Shown piece by piece: positions 19,508-32,239 of a DNA stretch of 64,000 nt. Position 1 is the stretch's first letter. Every line of letters starts with the position of its first letter. The stretch is from Kalmusia sp. IMI 367209. Lineage: Eukaryota; Ascomycota; Dothideomycetes; Pleosporales; Didymosphaeriaceae. Made by a program: the position numbers and the translations under genes. The notes below the pieces were generated by a model. It searched no databases. It was given only the letters and a program-made list of their open reading frames with translations, and had not been told where the DNA came from. The stretch lies in NCBI GenBank assembly GCA_027946365.1, contig JAPEUQ010000002.1, positions 2,666,001 to 2,730,000 on the forward strand, in the 5' to 3' direction.

Positions 19508-21745
19508 TCGTAACACGTGATTGATGAGGAATCGTCCCTATTGAACTTCTATACTTAGGCTTTTTAAGACTTATGTGTTTGGTCAAAATCCTTGAAGAAC
19601 GGTCATGACTCCCAGGGGGTATGAGGCATGATTGCGGGGCTGTGCGGGGCATCGTATGACGCTAGAGCGGAAGCACAATCACATTGTTCTCCCTGCCTCG
19701 GATGCTATTGCTGCGACTGCTACTGACTCCACGCAGCTATGGAATAATCTTGCGATCATCACACATCTCCTTTCTGGTACCATTTGAGATTAGAAGTCTT
19801 CGTTGTGTTGTGTTAATGGACTACTTGTACGTATACAACTCATGCTTCGAACCATGGCTCACGGTTCACCGACTACCCCAACACCCTGCGAGCAAGCACG
19901 GAGAATTCAGGCTGCCATTTCACGCACCTATAATACCAGGCCTCCTCGATGAGTCAAACTTAAATATCATTAGCCATAGGAGCTAGCTGCTTTTCAAGAA
20001 GCTAATTAGTCTTATAGTTTAAAACATTAGAATTAGACATATACAACATTTCTTATTATTTACGCCCTTCTTTCCCTTTTCAGACTACAATTAAATGTCC
20101 TAATCAGGATACTAACTAGTAATACGTATCTACGTAATTTTAGTTTCCTCATCACGACTTTCCATCCCTTCGTAAATCGAGCCGTGTACTTCTCGATTGG
20201 TATGCCAGACGTCCATATAGAGACAACCACCTTATTTTGGGCACACTTGATGACATTTCGAGGTTTCTTCAACCGCTCTGATGTCCCTACTCTAAGTTAT
20301 TGGTTTCAAATCGTAATTCTTATTCATTTCATGCAAAATCTGATATGGTTTTTGCGCCCAGAAGATGTAAAGTGCAAACGAACATAAGATAATCCCAGTC
20401 CGATTGTATACGAGTTCTAGGTGATGTTGTGAGCTGGGCCCCACGATAATGCAGTCGATGGCGTCGTGTTGCTGCATACAACCTAATACCGGTTCCATGT
20501 TGTTGTGAGCAAACCCCGCTCAGCGGTGTCGGCAGACGATACAATAAAGGAGCCACCAGAGACCACCCCTCTACGGGAAAGAGAAAAAAAAAGCCGCTGA
20601 GCTATGGTGTCCTACGAGCAACTTTTCTCGAGTCGCTGAGGCCATCCATAGACCCTGACACTTTGATAATCACGGTCTCTATCAGAGGTCTCGTTACGAG
20701 GGCTCGCCGAAATGAAGCTTAGAGGACCACGACCAAAGACCTTACTTCATTTCCAGCCATTCTAATACGCAAAAAGAGAGAATTATCCTTTAAACTGTTG
20801 TCAAAACTAGAGCCTTGGCGTTTTGAAGATGGGACGTATAGTAGTCTGAAGGTGAAGGGGACTTGTAGTTCTACCCGTCACGTGCTAAGGGAAAATTATA
20901 CTACCAAACCACAACACCCCGACTCAACGCTACCCACTCATCGTTCTTCCTTAATTTGCAACGTCTAATTAGCCATCAGCGTAAGGTCCATTATCGCTAG
21001 GTTTTACATTGTCGGGTGCAACCCAGAGCCCTGTCCAAAACGGACTGATGAAGCTCCGCCAAAGCTGGCCTTCCCACGTTGCCGTGCCTTGGAAATTATA
21101 CAGCCGACGTAGCCGAAGCGGATAAGCTACCCCAGAATCTACCTTCACTGAAAATTGGACGCGGACGAGGAATTATGCGCACCAGTTACTTGTGCGATAC
21201 AGCTTTGAAGTGTATGAGCTTGTATAGAACCCGGACTCAGCGCGACACAACACACTCATCATATTAACACAACGCTGATAACCATTGCATACACCTTCTG
21301 TCAAAGTTGGGAGCGATTTGCACGCATTTTCCGCGGCCGGATTCGGGTGCGCAACCGAATTTTAGGTAAGAACACCGTCAACAAGACGTATGTCGAAATC
21401 CGAAACGGGACCAACGTGCATAGGATGCCGCGGATCCGGCCACGCGAGAGTTGCAGGCTGCACCAATGACATACTTAACAAATACAGGATTTACAGACTT
21501 CGAAAGGGGTATAGATTGCAAATGCAAAGCTCGTCTGTATAGGAGGACTCTGGAAAGAGGAAATCTAGGGTGGTTTGCACCGCACCTCTGTCTTCGGGGG
21601 ACATCCTTGTCGCTTGTCTAATCATGTCCTATGCGCCGAAGTGCCATGCAATGATCCGCTCAAAATGAAGCGAGAAGAAGCCATATTTACGCCATTTCGT
21701 GCTCATGATACCATTCCGTCTCATATGCAAACTTTTACCACATAC
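19508..21745. other. gene-free, partly AT-rich region
   Basis: About 2.2 kb between the tRNA and the 3' end of TPS1. Composition changes from AT-rich (about 19.95-20.4 kb) to mixed. I see no coding frame, terminal repeat or transposase remnant; a decayed repeat cannot be excluded. Confidence 0.4.
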
Positions 21746-23496
21746 CTAAGAAGGGTTGACCACTAGGTCCTGATCTTTCTTCTGCTGAGGCGCTGGAGGT
21801 TGGCCATCCATAGACGCGCTTGCATTGGCTGGGATACTAGTCGTTTCGTCCTTGATCTCGGCTCGGGGTGCGAACTTGACCTTTCTCCCTGCTTGCTCAG
21901 AGATCCTCGTAAGCTCTTGGACAAAGGATTGCCCCCACCATGCACTAGATCGGGTTAGCCGTGAAATTATTGTAGTGTACTTGGAATCCTCACCTAGTGT
22001 ACTTTCGGATGTATCTCGAGAGCTTATCATAATTCAAGGCACGCTGTTCGTTGCTCATGGTAACGGCGTCATGAATGGAATCCGCCAGCTCTTCAGTGTT
22101 CCAGGGATTTACGATCAAGCTGCCGTTTAGACTCTGCGCAGCACCAGTAAACTCGGAAAGAATCATGACGCCGTGACGCTTCTCCTGGGTCGCAATATAC
22201 TCGTATGACACAAGATTCATACCGTCGCGTGTTGATGAAACAAGGCACACATCGGAGACGGAGTAGAGGGCAATGAGCTCGTCGAAAGAAACCGACTTGT
22301 GCATGAAGTGGATGGGCATGAACTCGACAGTGCCGAACTTGCCGTTGATCCGTCCGACGAGCTCGTTAACAACGGCGCGGAGGTTCTGATATTCTTCGAC
22401 ATCTTGTCGACTGGGCACAGCGACTTGGACGAGAACAACTTTGCCTATCCACTCGGGATGCTCGGTAAGGAAGACCTCGAACGCATGGAGCTTTTGAGGT
22501 ACTCCCTTGATGTAGTCTAGGCGGTCCACTCCTACGATGAGCTTCACACCTTCGAACTTCTTCTCCAGGGTTGCGATTCGCTCTTGCACTTTGGGCTTTT
22601 GGAGTCCCTCGTCGAACTTTTCGGGGTCGATGCCAATGGGGAACGCGCCAACAGTGATCGCTTTGCCTTGGAATTCTACACCGTTCGGTGTTGTCGCAAG
22701 ACCCCTCAGATCACGTTAGTATACTCTTAAATGGTGTCACTTGCGTTCGACTTACAAGATGCGAGAGCAACTGCTCAGGAAGTGGCGTGCATAATCGTAC
22801 GTGTGAAATCCGATCAAGTCGCAATGCAGAACACCAAGCAGTATGTCGTTCCGTACAGGCAGAATGCGGTAGATCTCAGAGCTAGGGAAGGGAGTGTGGA
22901 GGAAGAAGCCCAGCTTCACATTCTTCTTCGTGTTGCCAATTTCCTCCCGGAGCATTTGAGGAAGAAGCATCAGATGGTAATCGTGAACCCAAACCATGTC
23001 GTTGTCCTGTACATCCTTCGCGATAGCCTTCGCAAACAAGCGATTGGCTTCGGTATAAGCGTTCCATGCAGACTCGTCGAAGGTAATCTCGCCGGGGTGG
23101 TAGTGGAAGAGCGGCCAAAGGATGGAGTCTGCGGGTCAGCTATGAACTTTGCAATGTGTGCTTTGCGCGTAGCTTACTCGAGAAACCGTTGTAGTGACGG
23201 TCTGCCAGCTCATCATCAAGCATAACTGGCACTGCATTGTACTCTTCTTTGAGCTGAGTCTTCAGCGTGGCGGCCTCCTTCTCTGGAATCTCTAGACCCG
23301 GCCAGCCATACCATTGGAAAGTAGTGGACTTTGACAGACCACTCAACCCACTGACAAGGCCACCAGAGGACATAGAGAAGTCGAACTTGCCCTCATCTGA
23401 GCGTTTGATGGTTATAGGAAGGCGATTCGAGACCAGCAACAGGCGACCTTCTGTCGTGTGGCGCCGCACCAACTTGGTGGGTGCTGGGGTTGCCAT
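21746..23496 (-). CDS. TPS1: alpha,alpha-trehalose-phosphate synthase (UDP-forming)
   Basis: Four exons on the minus strand (23178-23496, 22756-23128, 21994-22704, 21746-21944) giving 533 residues, close to the family's usual ~520. It makes trehalose-6-phosphate from UDP-glucose and glucose-6-phosphate in the cytosol (GT20). The N-terminal VSNRLPITIK and SGGLVSGL bind substrate; WVHDYHLMLLPQMLRE, FFLHTPFPSSEIYR, VGVDRLDYIKG and SSTRDGMNLVSYEYI follow in the canonical order, ending with the last exon (SAWWGQSFVQEL). Splice junctions restore conserved residues (NGFS/NSILWPLFHYHP, SRIL/GLATTPNGVEF, RKYT/SAWWG). There is no phosphatase domain, so this is the synthase and not Tps2. The product also regulates glycolysis and stress tolerance in fungi. 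Confidence 0.97.
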
Positions 23497-24508
23497 ATTG
23501 GCGCGTTCGAGTACTAGAAGATTCTGTTGTAGGTATGGAATGCTGGGGTTGCTAGAGGGGAACTGTATGGGCTGCCAGCAATGGCGCGAGGTAGGGAGAG
23601 TTTGTGAAGCGGGTGTAAGGGTTGGCGTCGGTTACCTACCGAAAAAGCGAGAGGGCACGTTCAGTGGTATGACGGGCAGGTTTATGCGGCGCGGCAGCGA
23701 TAAGAGCTGCAAGAAATTGGCTCGGGCGGCTTGGGTGACGAAAGAATGATTTTGCGCTGAGAAGACCCACCGGGATGCGGGTGTCGGGTAGCGTTGAGGA
23801 GAACAATACCAGGCCAGGGAGCGTGCTGGCGGCGAGGCCGGGCTGCGGGAGCTAAAGATTGGAAGAAATGGGCTGGGTCGGGCCACACAGAGGTCAGGAC
23901 GAGTGCACAGTGCTGAGGTCGCGTCGGCGAGGAGCCTGTTGCCAAACACGCGCAGCCCAAAAATGCTCGCTGGCGGGCGGCGGTGACGTCGCCGGCCTCT
24001 GTGGGGGAGCACAGGGCAGCGGGCGCACCAACAAGCCACATCATTCAGAGGTAAGACAACAGGATTTGGGGCTGATGGCAGGTTTCGATTTCCTCGACGC
24101 CAGCGTGAAAGGTGCACCGGCTGGCTGAGGCTGAGACTGGACTTTACGCCAGCCTGCAGCCTGCAGCCTGTTGCTTTTCTTGTCTGCGCCCGTTGATCTG
24201 CAAGTCCAGGTGCGAGCTTCCATGGGGGCCCCCGCTTCTCTCGATCACGTGGATTTGCGATTACATACGTACCTCGCTTCCCGCTCCGCGCTTTCATCAG
24301 GCTGAACCTTCTCGGCACGACCACGGCTGCTCCTCCAACGCGCTCATGTTCCTCTAGCTCCGCACGGTGCCAGGTCAGTTTGCTGCACAGTGAGTCTCCC
24401 CAGGATGCAAGGAATCAAGGAAGGAGTCTGATGGCCATTAGTTACGCATCTGACTCGCTCCATCACGGTCCAGCGCGTTCTGTCGCGTCAGGCATAGAGT
24501 CGTGCGGC
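23497..24508. promoter_or_regulatory. 1-kb divergent promoter region (TPS1 / HIRIP3-like)
   Basis: GC-rich spacer between two divergent genes. The minus-strand side presumably carries TPS1 stress control; an AGGGG (STRE-type) pentamer occurs near 23556, but one copy is weak evidence. The open frames here are compositional. Confidence 0.4.
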
Positions 24509-25842
24509 ATGTCAGACTCCGAGACAGATGTTCCGTCAGCAGCGACAATTTCACGCGCAATTCGCGACACGGTCATCTCCATACACAAATCTGGCAAGGA
24601 TGAGGACCTAACGGTCAAGCGCGTTCGAGCCAGAGCTGAGCAGACGCTCGGATTGACCAATGGCTTTCTCAAAAATGACGATTGGAAGGATAAAAGCAAA
24701 GACTTGATCTTAAAGGCTGTGGTATGTTTCGTTATCAAGCCGTAGCCCTACAAATCTGACGCGCGCCTTAGGACCAGTACTGCGGTGACGAACCGGAACC
24801 TACGCCCAGCCCGAAGAAAGTCTCCAAAGCGAAGCCCAAACCGAAAGTCAGGCCTGAACCAAAGCAAAAGACCAAGCCTGCTGCTAGTGCGACGCGTGGG
24901 GTAAAGAGGAAAGCACCAGCGCCTGCAAAGAAGCCCCAGAAGCGGAGAAAAACCACGACGTCCGACGAGGAATCCGATGCTGTGCCCTCTAACTCCCTAA
25001 TAGAGGATGATGAGCCGTCTGATGATGAGAGCGAACTGCCTAAGCAGCCTATACGTCGGCAGAAGAAGGTAGTGGCGGAGGACTCAGATGAGGATGATGC
25101 AACTCCAAAGAAGCCCATATCGAAGGTGGAAGACAAAGGTGCTGAGAGTAATGGAGATGCGCAGGCTGGATCACCAGTCGAAGGGTTTGAACGACCTGCA
25201 ACACCACCTCCCGCTGTCAAGGATGACGTGTCGGAGAGCGAGCTTTCGAGTGTGATTGACGAGTCTCCGGCCAAGAATAAGAGGCGGAAGAAGAAACTAG
25301 ACGAGAAGCGTGCGAAAGAGCCGAAGAGCACAAAGGCAAAACCAAAAGTGGCAAAGGATAAGAAACCTGCTGATGATCCGGACACAGCCGAAATCAAACG
25401 GTTGCAAGGGTGGCTTGTCAAGTGCGGCATTCGCAAGGTGTGGGGGAAGGAGCTCGCCAATTGCGATACACCCAAAGATAAGATCAGGCATCTCAAGGGC
25501 ATGCTGAAAGATGCTGGTATGGACGGCAAATACTCCGTTGAAAAGGCTGCCAAAATCAAAGAGCAACGAGAGTTTGCCAAGGACTTGGAAGATATCCAAG
25601 CTGGCGCTGTGGCTTGGGGCGATGCGGAAACTTCAAATACTGGTCGTCCTCGGCGTCGAGCAGCCCAACCAGTGCGACCAATCGTTCAAGTCGACGATGA
25701 GGAGGATAGCAATGAGGAGAAGGATCAGACGGCAAAGGACGATGAGACGGATGAAGACGAGGACGACGAAGTCAAAGGAGATTCCGAATCGGATAATAAT
25801 GAAGACGAAGTAGAAGAAGATGAGGACGAAGACTCTGATTAG
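24509..25842 (+). CDS. HIRIP3-like histone chaperone/transcriptional regulator
   Basis: Two exons (24509-24721, 24772-25842), 427 residues. Start MSDSETDVPSAATISRAIRD. Residues ~10-70 form a DEK-C-like helical domain. A long disordered middle alternates basic patches (KPKPKVRPEPK, KRRKTT) and acidic Ser/Glu stretches typical of CK2 targets. At about residues 290-360, EIKRLQGWLVKCGIRKVWGK through LKGMLKDAGMDGKYSVEKA matches the conserved HIRIP3/CHZ block that binds H2A-H2B. The tail is almost purely Asp/Glu. The order DEK-C, basic/acidic linker, CHZ-like, acidic tail is that of HIRA-interacting protein 3 homologues. Function in chromatin assembly is inferred from the family. Confidence 0.8.
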
Positions 25843-26136
25843 CGTTACTCGTTGCTCAGCGTTGGTTTCAAGGACTCATCCTTGTGGTTATGATTCTGCT
25901 ATCCCTTTTGAAGCCCAAAAGATTTCCCTTGATACCCATATGGACTGCATTCAGTAGTTGTTGTTACACATAATGACATGTATCCATCTTAATCTTCATC
26001 ATACACTAGGCTCCAATTTGATCAAGCATGACCTGCGAAATCCTAGAATGAAGGACACAGTCTAGTTAAGCAGCTTCATAATGAAGGTCGTGCACAACGG
26101 CCTCGGCCGTGATATTCTTGGCAGTGGATGCGTATG

Positions 26137-26505
26137 TTAACATGCGATTGCCTTCCCAGAGGACATACGCTGGGCTATTAAGCCAAATGCGGCGACGGAT
26201 GACATGAAGATGACAAGGTTGTAAAACTAATAAATATTACTCAGTCATAGCTCTGGTCAATCCTATGAATGTACCTACGGCGTTCCTAGAGTATGCGCTT
26301 TCCTCGGCCTCAGTGCGAGCTTCGACGAACAGACGTCGCAAATTGGGTAGATTAGACGGCTATCTCGATCTAAGTTTAAATTCAAAATACAACGGATGAT
26401 TTGTAATTGGTAGCTTACCATGTTTTCTTGATGTTGTTTAGAAGACGTAGCAATCATCAAAGGGTGAGGTTCAATGTGATGCACGACGCACGGACCCTCC
26501 GCCAT
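26137..26505 (-). CDS. possible small three-exon gene, unknown
   Basis: Tentative model on the minus strand. The ATG at 26505 opens MAEGPCVVHHIEPHPLM. A GTAAGC donor then follows, and the exon after it reads PSNLPNLRRLFVEARTEAEE and continues SAYSRNA, a plausible amphipathic segment. After a second intron of about 50 bp the last exon is open in two frames. One gives a hydrophobic segment (YNLVIFMSSVAAFGLIAQRM), consistent with a single-pass membrane protein. The other continues further left (IWLNSPAYVLWEGNRM then LTYASTAKNITAEAV). I cannot decide between them, so the end coordinate is approximate. It would be divergent from AP-1 beta. I do not recognise the product. Confidence 0.3.
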
Positions 26506-26739
26506 CGTCAATGTGGCAGTCGCTTTAGAGCTGCAGGCTCACCTAGATCGAGTCTCGATAATTCATTCTCCAACACTTACCGCTCCTGGCCACCTCTCGA
26601 TCCTCCTCCACCCAACAATCTCTACATAGAAACATTGCGCCCTCGCCGATATTGCCACCGCAAGCATCTCCGCCGAAAATCGAGCCTAACGGTGTGTGAG
26701 GGGCCCGGCCGCGGTCACCTATATCTCTGAAGCGTAGCG

Positions 26740-29325
26740 ATGGCGGTCAACAGGATAAGAGGCGCCTTTGCAGTGCCGAGGAAGGGAGAAACGTTTGAAC
26801 TAAGGGCGGGCTTGGTGTACGTTACTTATAGATTTGCTTAAGCGCATCTAGAGCTAACTGTTGCCTTTAGGTCTCAATATGCATACGAACGGTCAGCGCA
26901 CCTCTACCCTGCCTGTGGGAGATTTGACATACTGAGATTAGGTTAGGAAAGAAGCCATTCAGAAGACCATCATGTCCATGACTTTGGGCAAGGATGTGTC
27001 TGCGCTGTTCCCTGATGTGCTGAAGAACATCGCGACCGCGGATCTCGACCAGAAGAAGCTGGTGTACTTATACCTCATGTAGGTACCACAATACCCTAGA
27101 CGAGCGTCTGGTCCTTACATGCGTGCTAGGAATTATGCCAAATCACACCCCGACCTTTGCATCCTTGCTGTAAACACATTTGTTCAGGACTCGGAAGATC
27201 CAAACCCCCTAGTTCGCGCACTCGCTATACGAACAATGGGCTGCATTCGAGTGGACAAGATGGTGGACTATATGGAAGAGCCGTTACGGAAAACATTGAG
27301 AGACGAATCACCATATGTCCGGAAAACGGCTGCTCTTTGCGTCGCGAAATTGTTCGATCTGAACCCCCAGATGTGCATAGAAAATGGTTTCATCGAGCAG
27401 CTTCAGGAAATGGTGGGTGACCCCAACCCTATGGTGGTTGCAAACTCGGTCACAGCCTTGGTCGAGATACAGGAAACTAGCCCGGACATGAAAGCGTTTA
27501 CTATCACTGCAACGACCTTGAAAAAGATGTTGATGGCGCTCAACGAATGCACAGAATGGGGCCGCGTTACCATTTTGACTACCCTTGCTGATTACAAGGC
27601 GCAAGACGTCAAAGAGGCAGAGCATATCTGCGAAAGGGTGTCTCCTCAATTTCAGCACGTGAATCCCAGCGTGGTACTTGCTGCTGTTAAGGTCGTTTTC
27701 CTACACATGAAACACATTTCTCCGGAGCTTACAAAGTCATATACGAAAAAGATGGCACCACCACTGGGTATGTATGCCACTCTGCGCTCACATGTTAATT
27801 CTAATCTCTGACAGTAACACTCATCTCATCCGCTCCCGAAGTACAATACGTTGCGCTTAGAAATATCGACCTTATACTCCAAAAACAGCCCGATATATTG
27901 AGTAAAGAGATGCGCGTTTTCTTTTGCAAGTACAACGATCCACCTTATCTAAAGCTCCAAAAGCTCGACATCATGGTACGGATAGCAAACGAGAAAAATG
28001 TGGACCAGTTGCTTGCAGAATTGAAGGAATATGCCATGGAAGTCGATATGGATTTTGTCCGACGCGCAGTCAAAGCTATTGGTCAAGTGGCTATCAAGAT
28101 CGAAGGCGCGAGCGAAAAATGTGTGAACACTCTGCTAGATCTGATCAACACCAAAGTCAACTACGTTGTGCAAGAAGCCGTCGTAGTAATCAAAGACATT
28201 TTCCGAAAATACCCAGGATATGAGGGAATAATTCCGACTCTTTGCCAATGTATCGACGAACTAGATGAGCCAAATGCCCGGGCTTCTCTTATCTGGATTG
28301 TGGGCGAGTACGCGGAGAAGATCAACAACGCCGGCGAAATACTTACCGGCTTTGTGGACAGTTTTGGGGAAGAGTTTACACAAGTATGTCTACATCTGCT
28401 GCTATCAAAACCGAAGCTAATCATCATTGCAGGTGCAACTCCAGATCCTTACGGCAGTAGTCAAACTTTTTCTGAAGAAGCCGGATGAATCACAAGGTCT
28501 GGTACAAAAGGTTCTACAAGCGGCAACGGCAGAGAACGACAACCCCGACATTCGCGATCGCGCATACGTTTACTGGCGCCTGTTATCAAGCGATCCTCAA
28601 ATTGCCAAGGTAAGCAGGATGCATCGAATTCAAGAAATTTGTTCTGACTGTTTCCAGAACATTGTCCTCTCTGACAAGCCAGCAATCACCACTACAATTA
28701 AATCAATGCCTCCCCAGCTACTAGAACAGCTTCTTGCAGAGTTATCGACCCTCGCTTCGGTGTACCACAAGCCGCCGGAAGCATTCCTCGGCCAGGGTCG
28801 GTTTGGCGCCGAGGCTATGCAAAGAGCCGCCATTGAGTACGTCTTGATGACACGGGACGCTTTTCCAAGCTAACATGTAACAGGGAACAACAGGAAAATG
28901 CACGGGAAAATCCGATTGCTGCCGATGCTGTTGCGGCGGCGGCTTCTGGCGGCCAGGCGCCGCCTCAATCAAACGTAGAGAATCTCCTCGATATCGACTT
29001 CGATGGTTCAGCACCTGCCTCATTACAGAAGCCGCCAGTCTCCGGTGAATCAGGACTAGAAGGCCTAGCCGGCACCCCGCAACGTGTAGCATCTCCTGCA
29101 ACGGGCAGCGCTGCACCCGCATCGACTATGGACGATCTCCTGGGGCTGTTTGGTGATGGGGGTGGTGGAGGAGCAGCATCTGCCAATGCTATGACCAACG
29201 ACGATATTATGAACGGCTTTGCCGGGATGGACTTGTCTGGAAACAACCAACCCCCACCACCACAGCAGCAGCTGGGCGGACAATCGACACAGAAGAGCAA
29301 CCAGGAGCTATTGGACTTGTTCTAG
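26740..29325 (+). CDS. APL2: AP-1 complex subunit beta-1 (beta adaptin)
   Basis: Eight exons: 26740-26816, 26871-26891, 26947-27078, 27130-27767, 27815-28383, 28433-28609, 28658-28836, 28884-29325, joining to 744 residues. It is the large beta chain of the clathrin adaptor AP-1 at trans-Golgi/endosomes. The trunk is an armadillo-like solenoid: opening [20 protein letters not shown], then [35 protein letters not shown] and [17 protein letters not shown]. After about residue 600 it becomes Ala/Gly/Pro/Gln-rich with clathrin-box-like motifs ([23 protein letters not shown]). As usual in fungi there is no large beta ear domain. The 21-nt second exon is unusually small but required to restore QYAYER/KEAIQ. 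Confidence 0.95.
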
Positions 29326-29715
29326 GCATGTCTTGGGAGGTCATCGTGTTAGGTTTTGCTGGGCAAAAGAACGACCAATAGCATTTTGAGTGCGCTTGCT
29401 GGGCTCCTGTTCGAGACAATGTAGCGAATGAACAGTAAATACTGTGCATGTCATGTAGCAGATATGAGATACATTTCCAGAGAGGCGCAGTGGGGGTGAA
29501 GATTGAGGAGCGCCACAGAGGTGGCAAGAGCAAGCGAGACATTGCTTGGCAACTGACGCAACTTTCTGTCCGGTGTGCTCGCCTGCAGCATCAAGCCCAT
29601 TTGTTGCCTTGCAGGCTATCAGTTGTAGGGACTGCGTGCGCCGCGCGAAGCTTAAATAGACCCGCTGCGAGCTTCTTCCTCTCCCTACTGACGCGCGTCT
29701 TCAACTCGAGTCGTC
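29326..29715. other. intergenic
   Basis: 3' flank of AP-1 beta and promoter of VID27. Nothing else is visible. Confidence 0.6.
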
Positions 29716-32239
29716 ATGTTTATGCTCCGCAACCGTATGTTTGTTTTGCCCCGCCCCCGCCGCCATTGCAGCACAAAGCCACTAACGCCTCCGTACAGTT
29801 AGCAAAATTGTCTTTGGCGACGCTTCCAAGGAGTCCCTCGTCGAGATCTCGCAAGGCCAACTGTACCTCGTCCGCCCGCGCTCGGTCAAGGGCTACTCGG
29901 AGCTCATTTTCAAGGACGCCGCAGCCACCATCCGCCGCACCGGTCAGGAGTTCCAGTACCAGCTCGTCGTACAGCGCGCATACGAGGAGGGAGAGGAGGA
30001 CCTACTAGAGGAAGAGGGCCAAGAAGACGGTGGCATAGACGCACTCGGAAGCGATAAGGACGAGAAGACGTTTCTACTCGACGAGAGCTTGCAGTTCCGC
30101 ACCGACGTCCGATCGACCGGCGAGAAGATCTTCGCGTGGAGAGACCTCAGCGGTGACGTTGACGATCTATGGGAGTTCGTGTGCGACGCCTCAGTCAAAC
30201 CAGAGACCGCCCTTCTTTTCGAACGTACCGCACTCGAGTGCCAGTACGAGCGCAAGTACCGCCGTAGCCACGAGACCGCGACAGAGGAAGACCTTGAGGC
30301 CCTAGCCTACTACGAAGAGCCCATACCGGACGCAAGCCCCGTCGCGAGCCCCACAAGCAAATCTCCCCCAGCTCTTGGAAGCTCCCTCAGCCGCTGAACT
30401 TTTCCCAAACACTACACAAGAGAACATGGCGAAGAAGGCAGCGGGTAAGGGTGCTGTGCCCGAGCAGCTGGAGGAACCGACCGCTGCCCCACCCGCTGCT
30501 GCTCAGCCAGACGCTGTAGGAACGTTGGCGGAATCTGTTGCTGAGCTCCACTTGTTCGATTTCCCATCCGGTACCTTCATCTTACAAGATGCCAAGGTAC
30601 AAGCTACAGTGACTGAGCTTGGCAATTGGGAATATTGGTTACACATTGTTGGTGATGAGCGCGAGTGGTTGGGTCAGCCTATTGTTGATGACATCAATCC
30701 TGTCTTCAATTTCGAATTCAAGTCATTCATCTTCAACCACTACATGGAAGACGGCTCAGCATACTCTTGGCTTCTCCGCTTCAATGAGCAAGAAGACCTC
30801 GAGCACTTCCAGCATGGCGTTATGCAGGCCCTCTGGGAGCACCTGAACCAAGTCAAGTGGGGCAAGGCGAAAGATACCGATCGCGACTATGTGCTGGAGG
30901 CCTTCCAAGATCTCACCATGGAGGATGCCCCCCGAAGAGGAGGAAGAGGAAGAAGAGGAAGATTTTGAGGATGCAGATGACGGCCAGCGTAGCGAGCACT
31001 ATGACGAGGACGAATCTGAAGACGACGTTGAGACTGACTTGCAAGAAGGAGGTGTCAACTCTCAGCTTGCTGTCGGCTATAAGCACGACAGGTCGTTCGT
31101 TGTCCGCGGTAATAAGATTGGTGTGTTCAAACATACTGCTGATAATCAGCTTCAGTTTGCTACCACTATCTCGAGTATCAAGACGCCAAAGGGGAAAGAC
31201 TTCAATCCGAACAAGGTCATGCTCCACCAAGAAGATCAGAACATGATCTTACAGAACCTGGACAACCCTAACTCGCTTTACCGCATGGATTTAGAGACAG
31301 GAAAGGTCGTTGACGAATGGAACGTACATGAAGATATCCCGGTCAAGGTATTCGCGCCGGAGAGCGTAAGTGTAGACTACGAAACATTTGCTACCTTTGC
31401 TAATTGCGCTTCAGAAATTTGCCCAAATGAGTGGCGAACAGACTTTCTTAGGTCTTTCCGGAAACGCTTTGTACCGCGTTGATCCCCGCCTTTCAGGTCA
31501 CAAGCTTGTTGATGATCAGTACAAACAATATGCTACAAAGAATGCGTTCTCCGCTGCTGCGACTACGGAGAAGGGCCATATCGCAGTTGCTTCGGAGAAG
31601 GGCGACATTCGTCTGTATGACCGACTCGGTATCAACGCGAAGACTTTGATCCCCGCACTGGGTGATCCAATCATCGGCATGGATGTCTCAGCGGACGGCC
31701 GATGGGTGCTAGCTACTACACGCACATATCTTCTCCTCATCGATGCACTGCAGAAGGGCGGCAAGAACGACGGCAAACTCGGCTTTGAGAAGGCTTTCGC
31801 AAAAGACGACAAGCCACAGCCCCGCCGTCTCGCGCTGACTCCCGCCCACGTCGCTCAATTCCAGCACGAGACCAAAGCGCCCATCTCATTTACACCCGCT
31901 CGCTTTAACATAGGCCTCGATGACAAGGAGACTACCATCATCACTGCCACGGGTCCCTTCATCGTCACTTGGAGCATGAAGAAGGTGCTCGCCAACCGTA
32001 GAGACCCGTACAGCATCAAGCGATACGCGGAGGAGGTAAAGGCGGACAACTTCAAGTTTGGCTCTGACAAGAATCTCATCGTGGCACTGCCTAACGAGGT
32101 TGACATGGTGGCCAAGCGGGCGCTGCAGAAGCCGACGAGGGAGAGTATTGCGATGGCTACGCGTGTCGGCACGCCGCGTCGCAGTGGAGCGCGTGGAAGC
32201 TATCTTGGCAGGAACGACATTGTGAATAGTCCGTACTAG
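29716..32239 (+). CDS. VID27: Vid27 family protein, broken by two apparent +1 frameshifts
   Basis: Exons 29716-29734, 29799-31365 and 31415-32239. With one base discounted at each of two sites the coding length is 2409 nt (802 residues), normal for Vid27 (~780-800). The N-terminal MFMLRN and the block QLYLVRPRSVKGYSEL are typical, as are the PH-like middle (FPSGTFILQDAKVQ, DINPVFNFEFKSF) and the C-terminal beta-propeller-like domain (SQLAVGYKHDRSFVVRG, SLYRMDLETGKVVDEW, SADGRWVLATTRTYLLLID). Reading breaks in the C run at about 30365-30369 (a stop TGA follows at 30395) and again in the C run at about 30935-30940 (a stop follows at 30966). Removing one C from each run restores the expected linker and acidic stretch. 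Vid27 was linked to vacuolar import and degradation of gluconeogenic enzymes in yeast. I judge consensus error more likely than a pseudogene. Confidence 0.9.
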
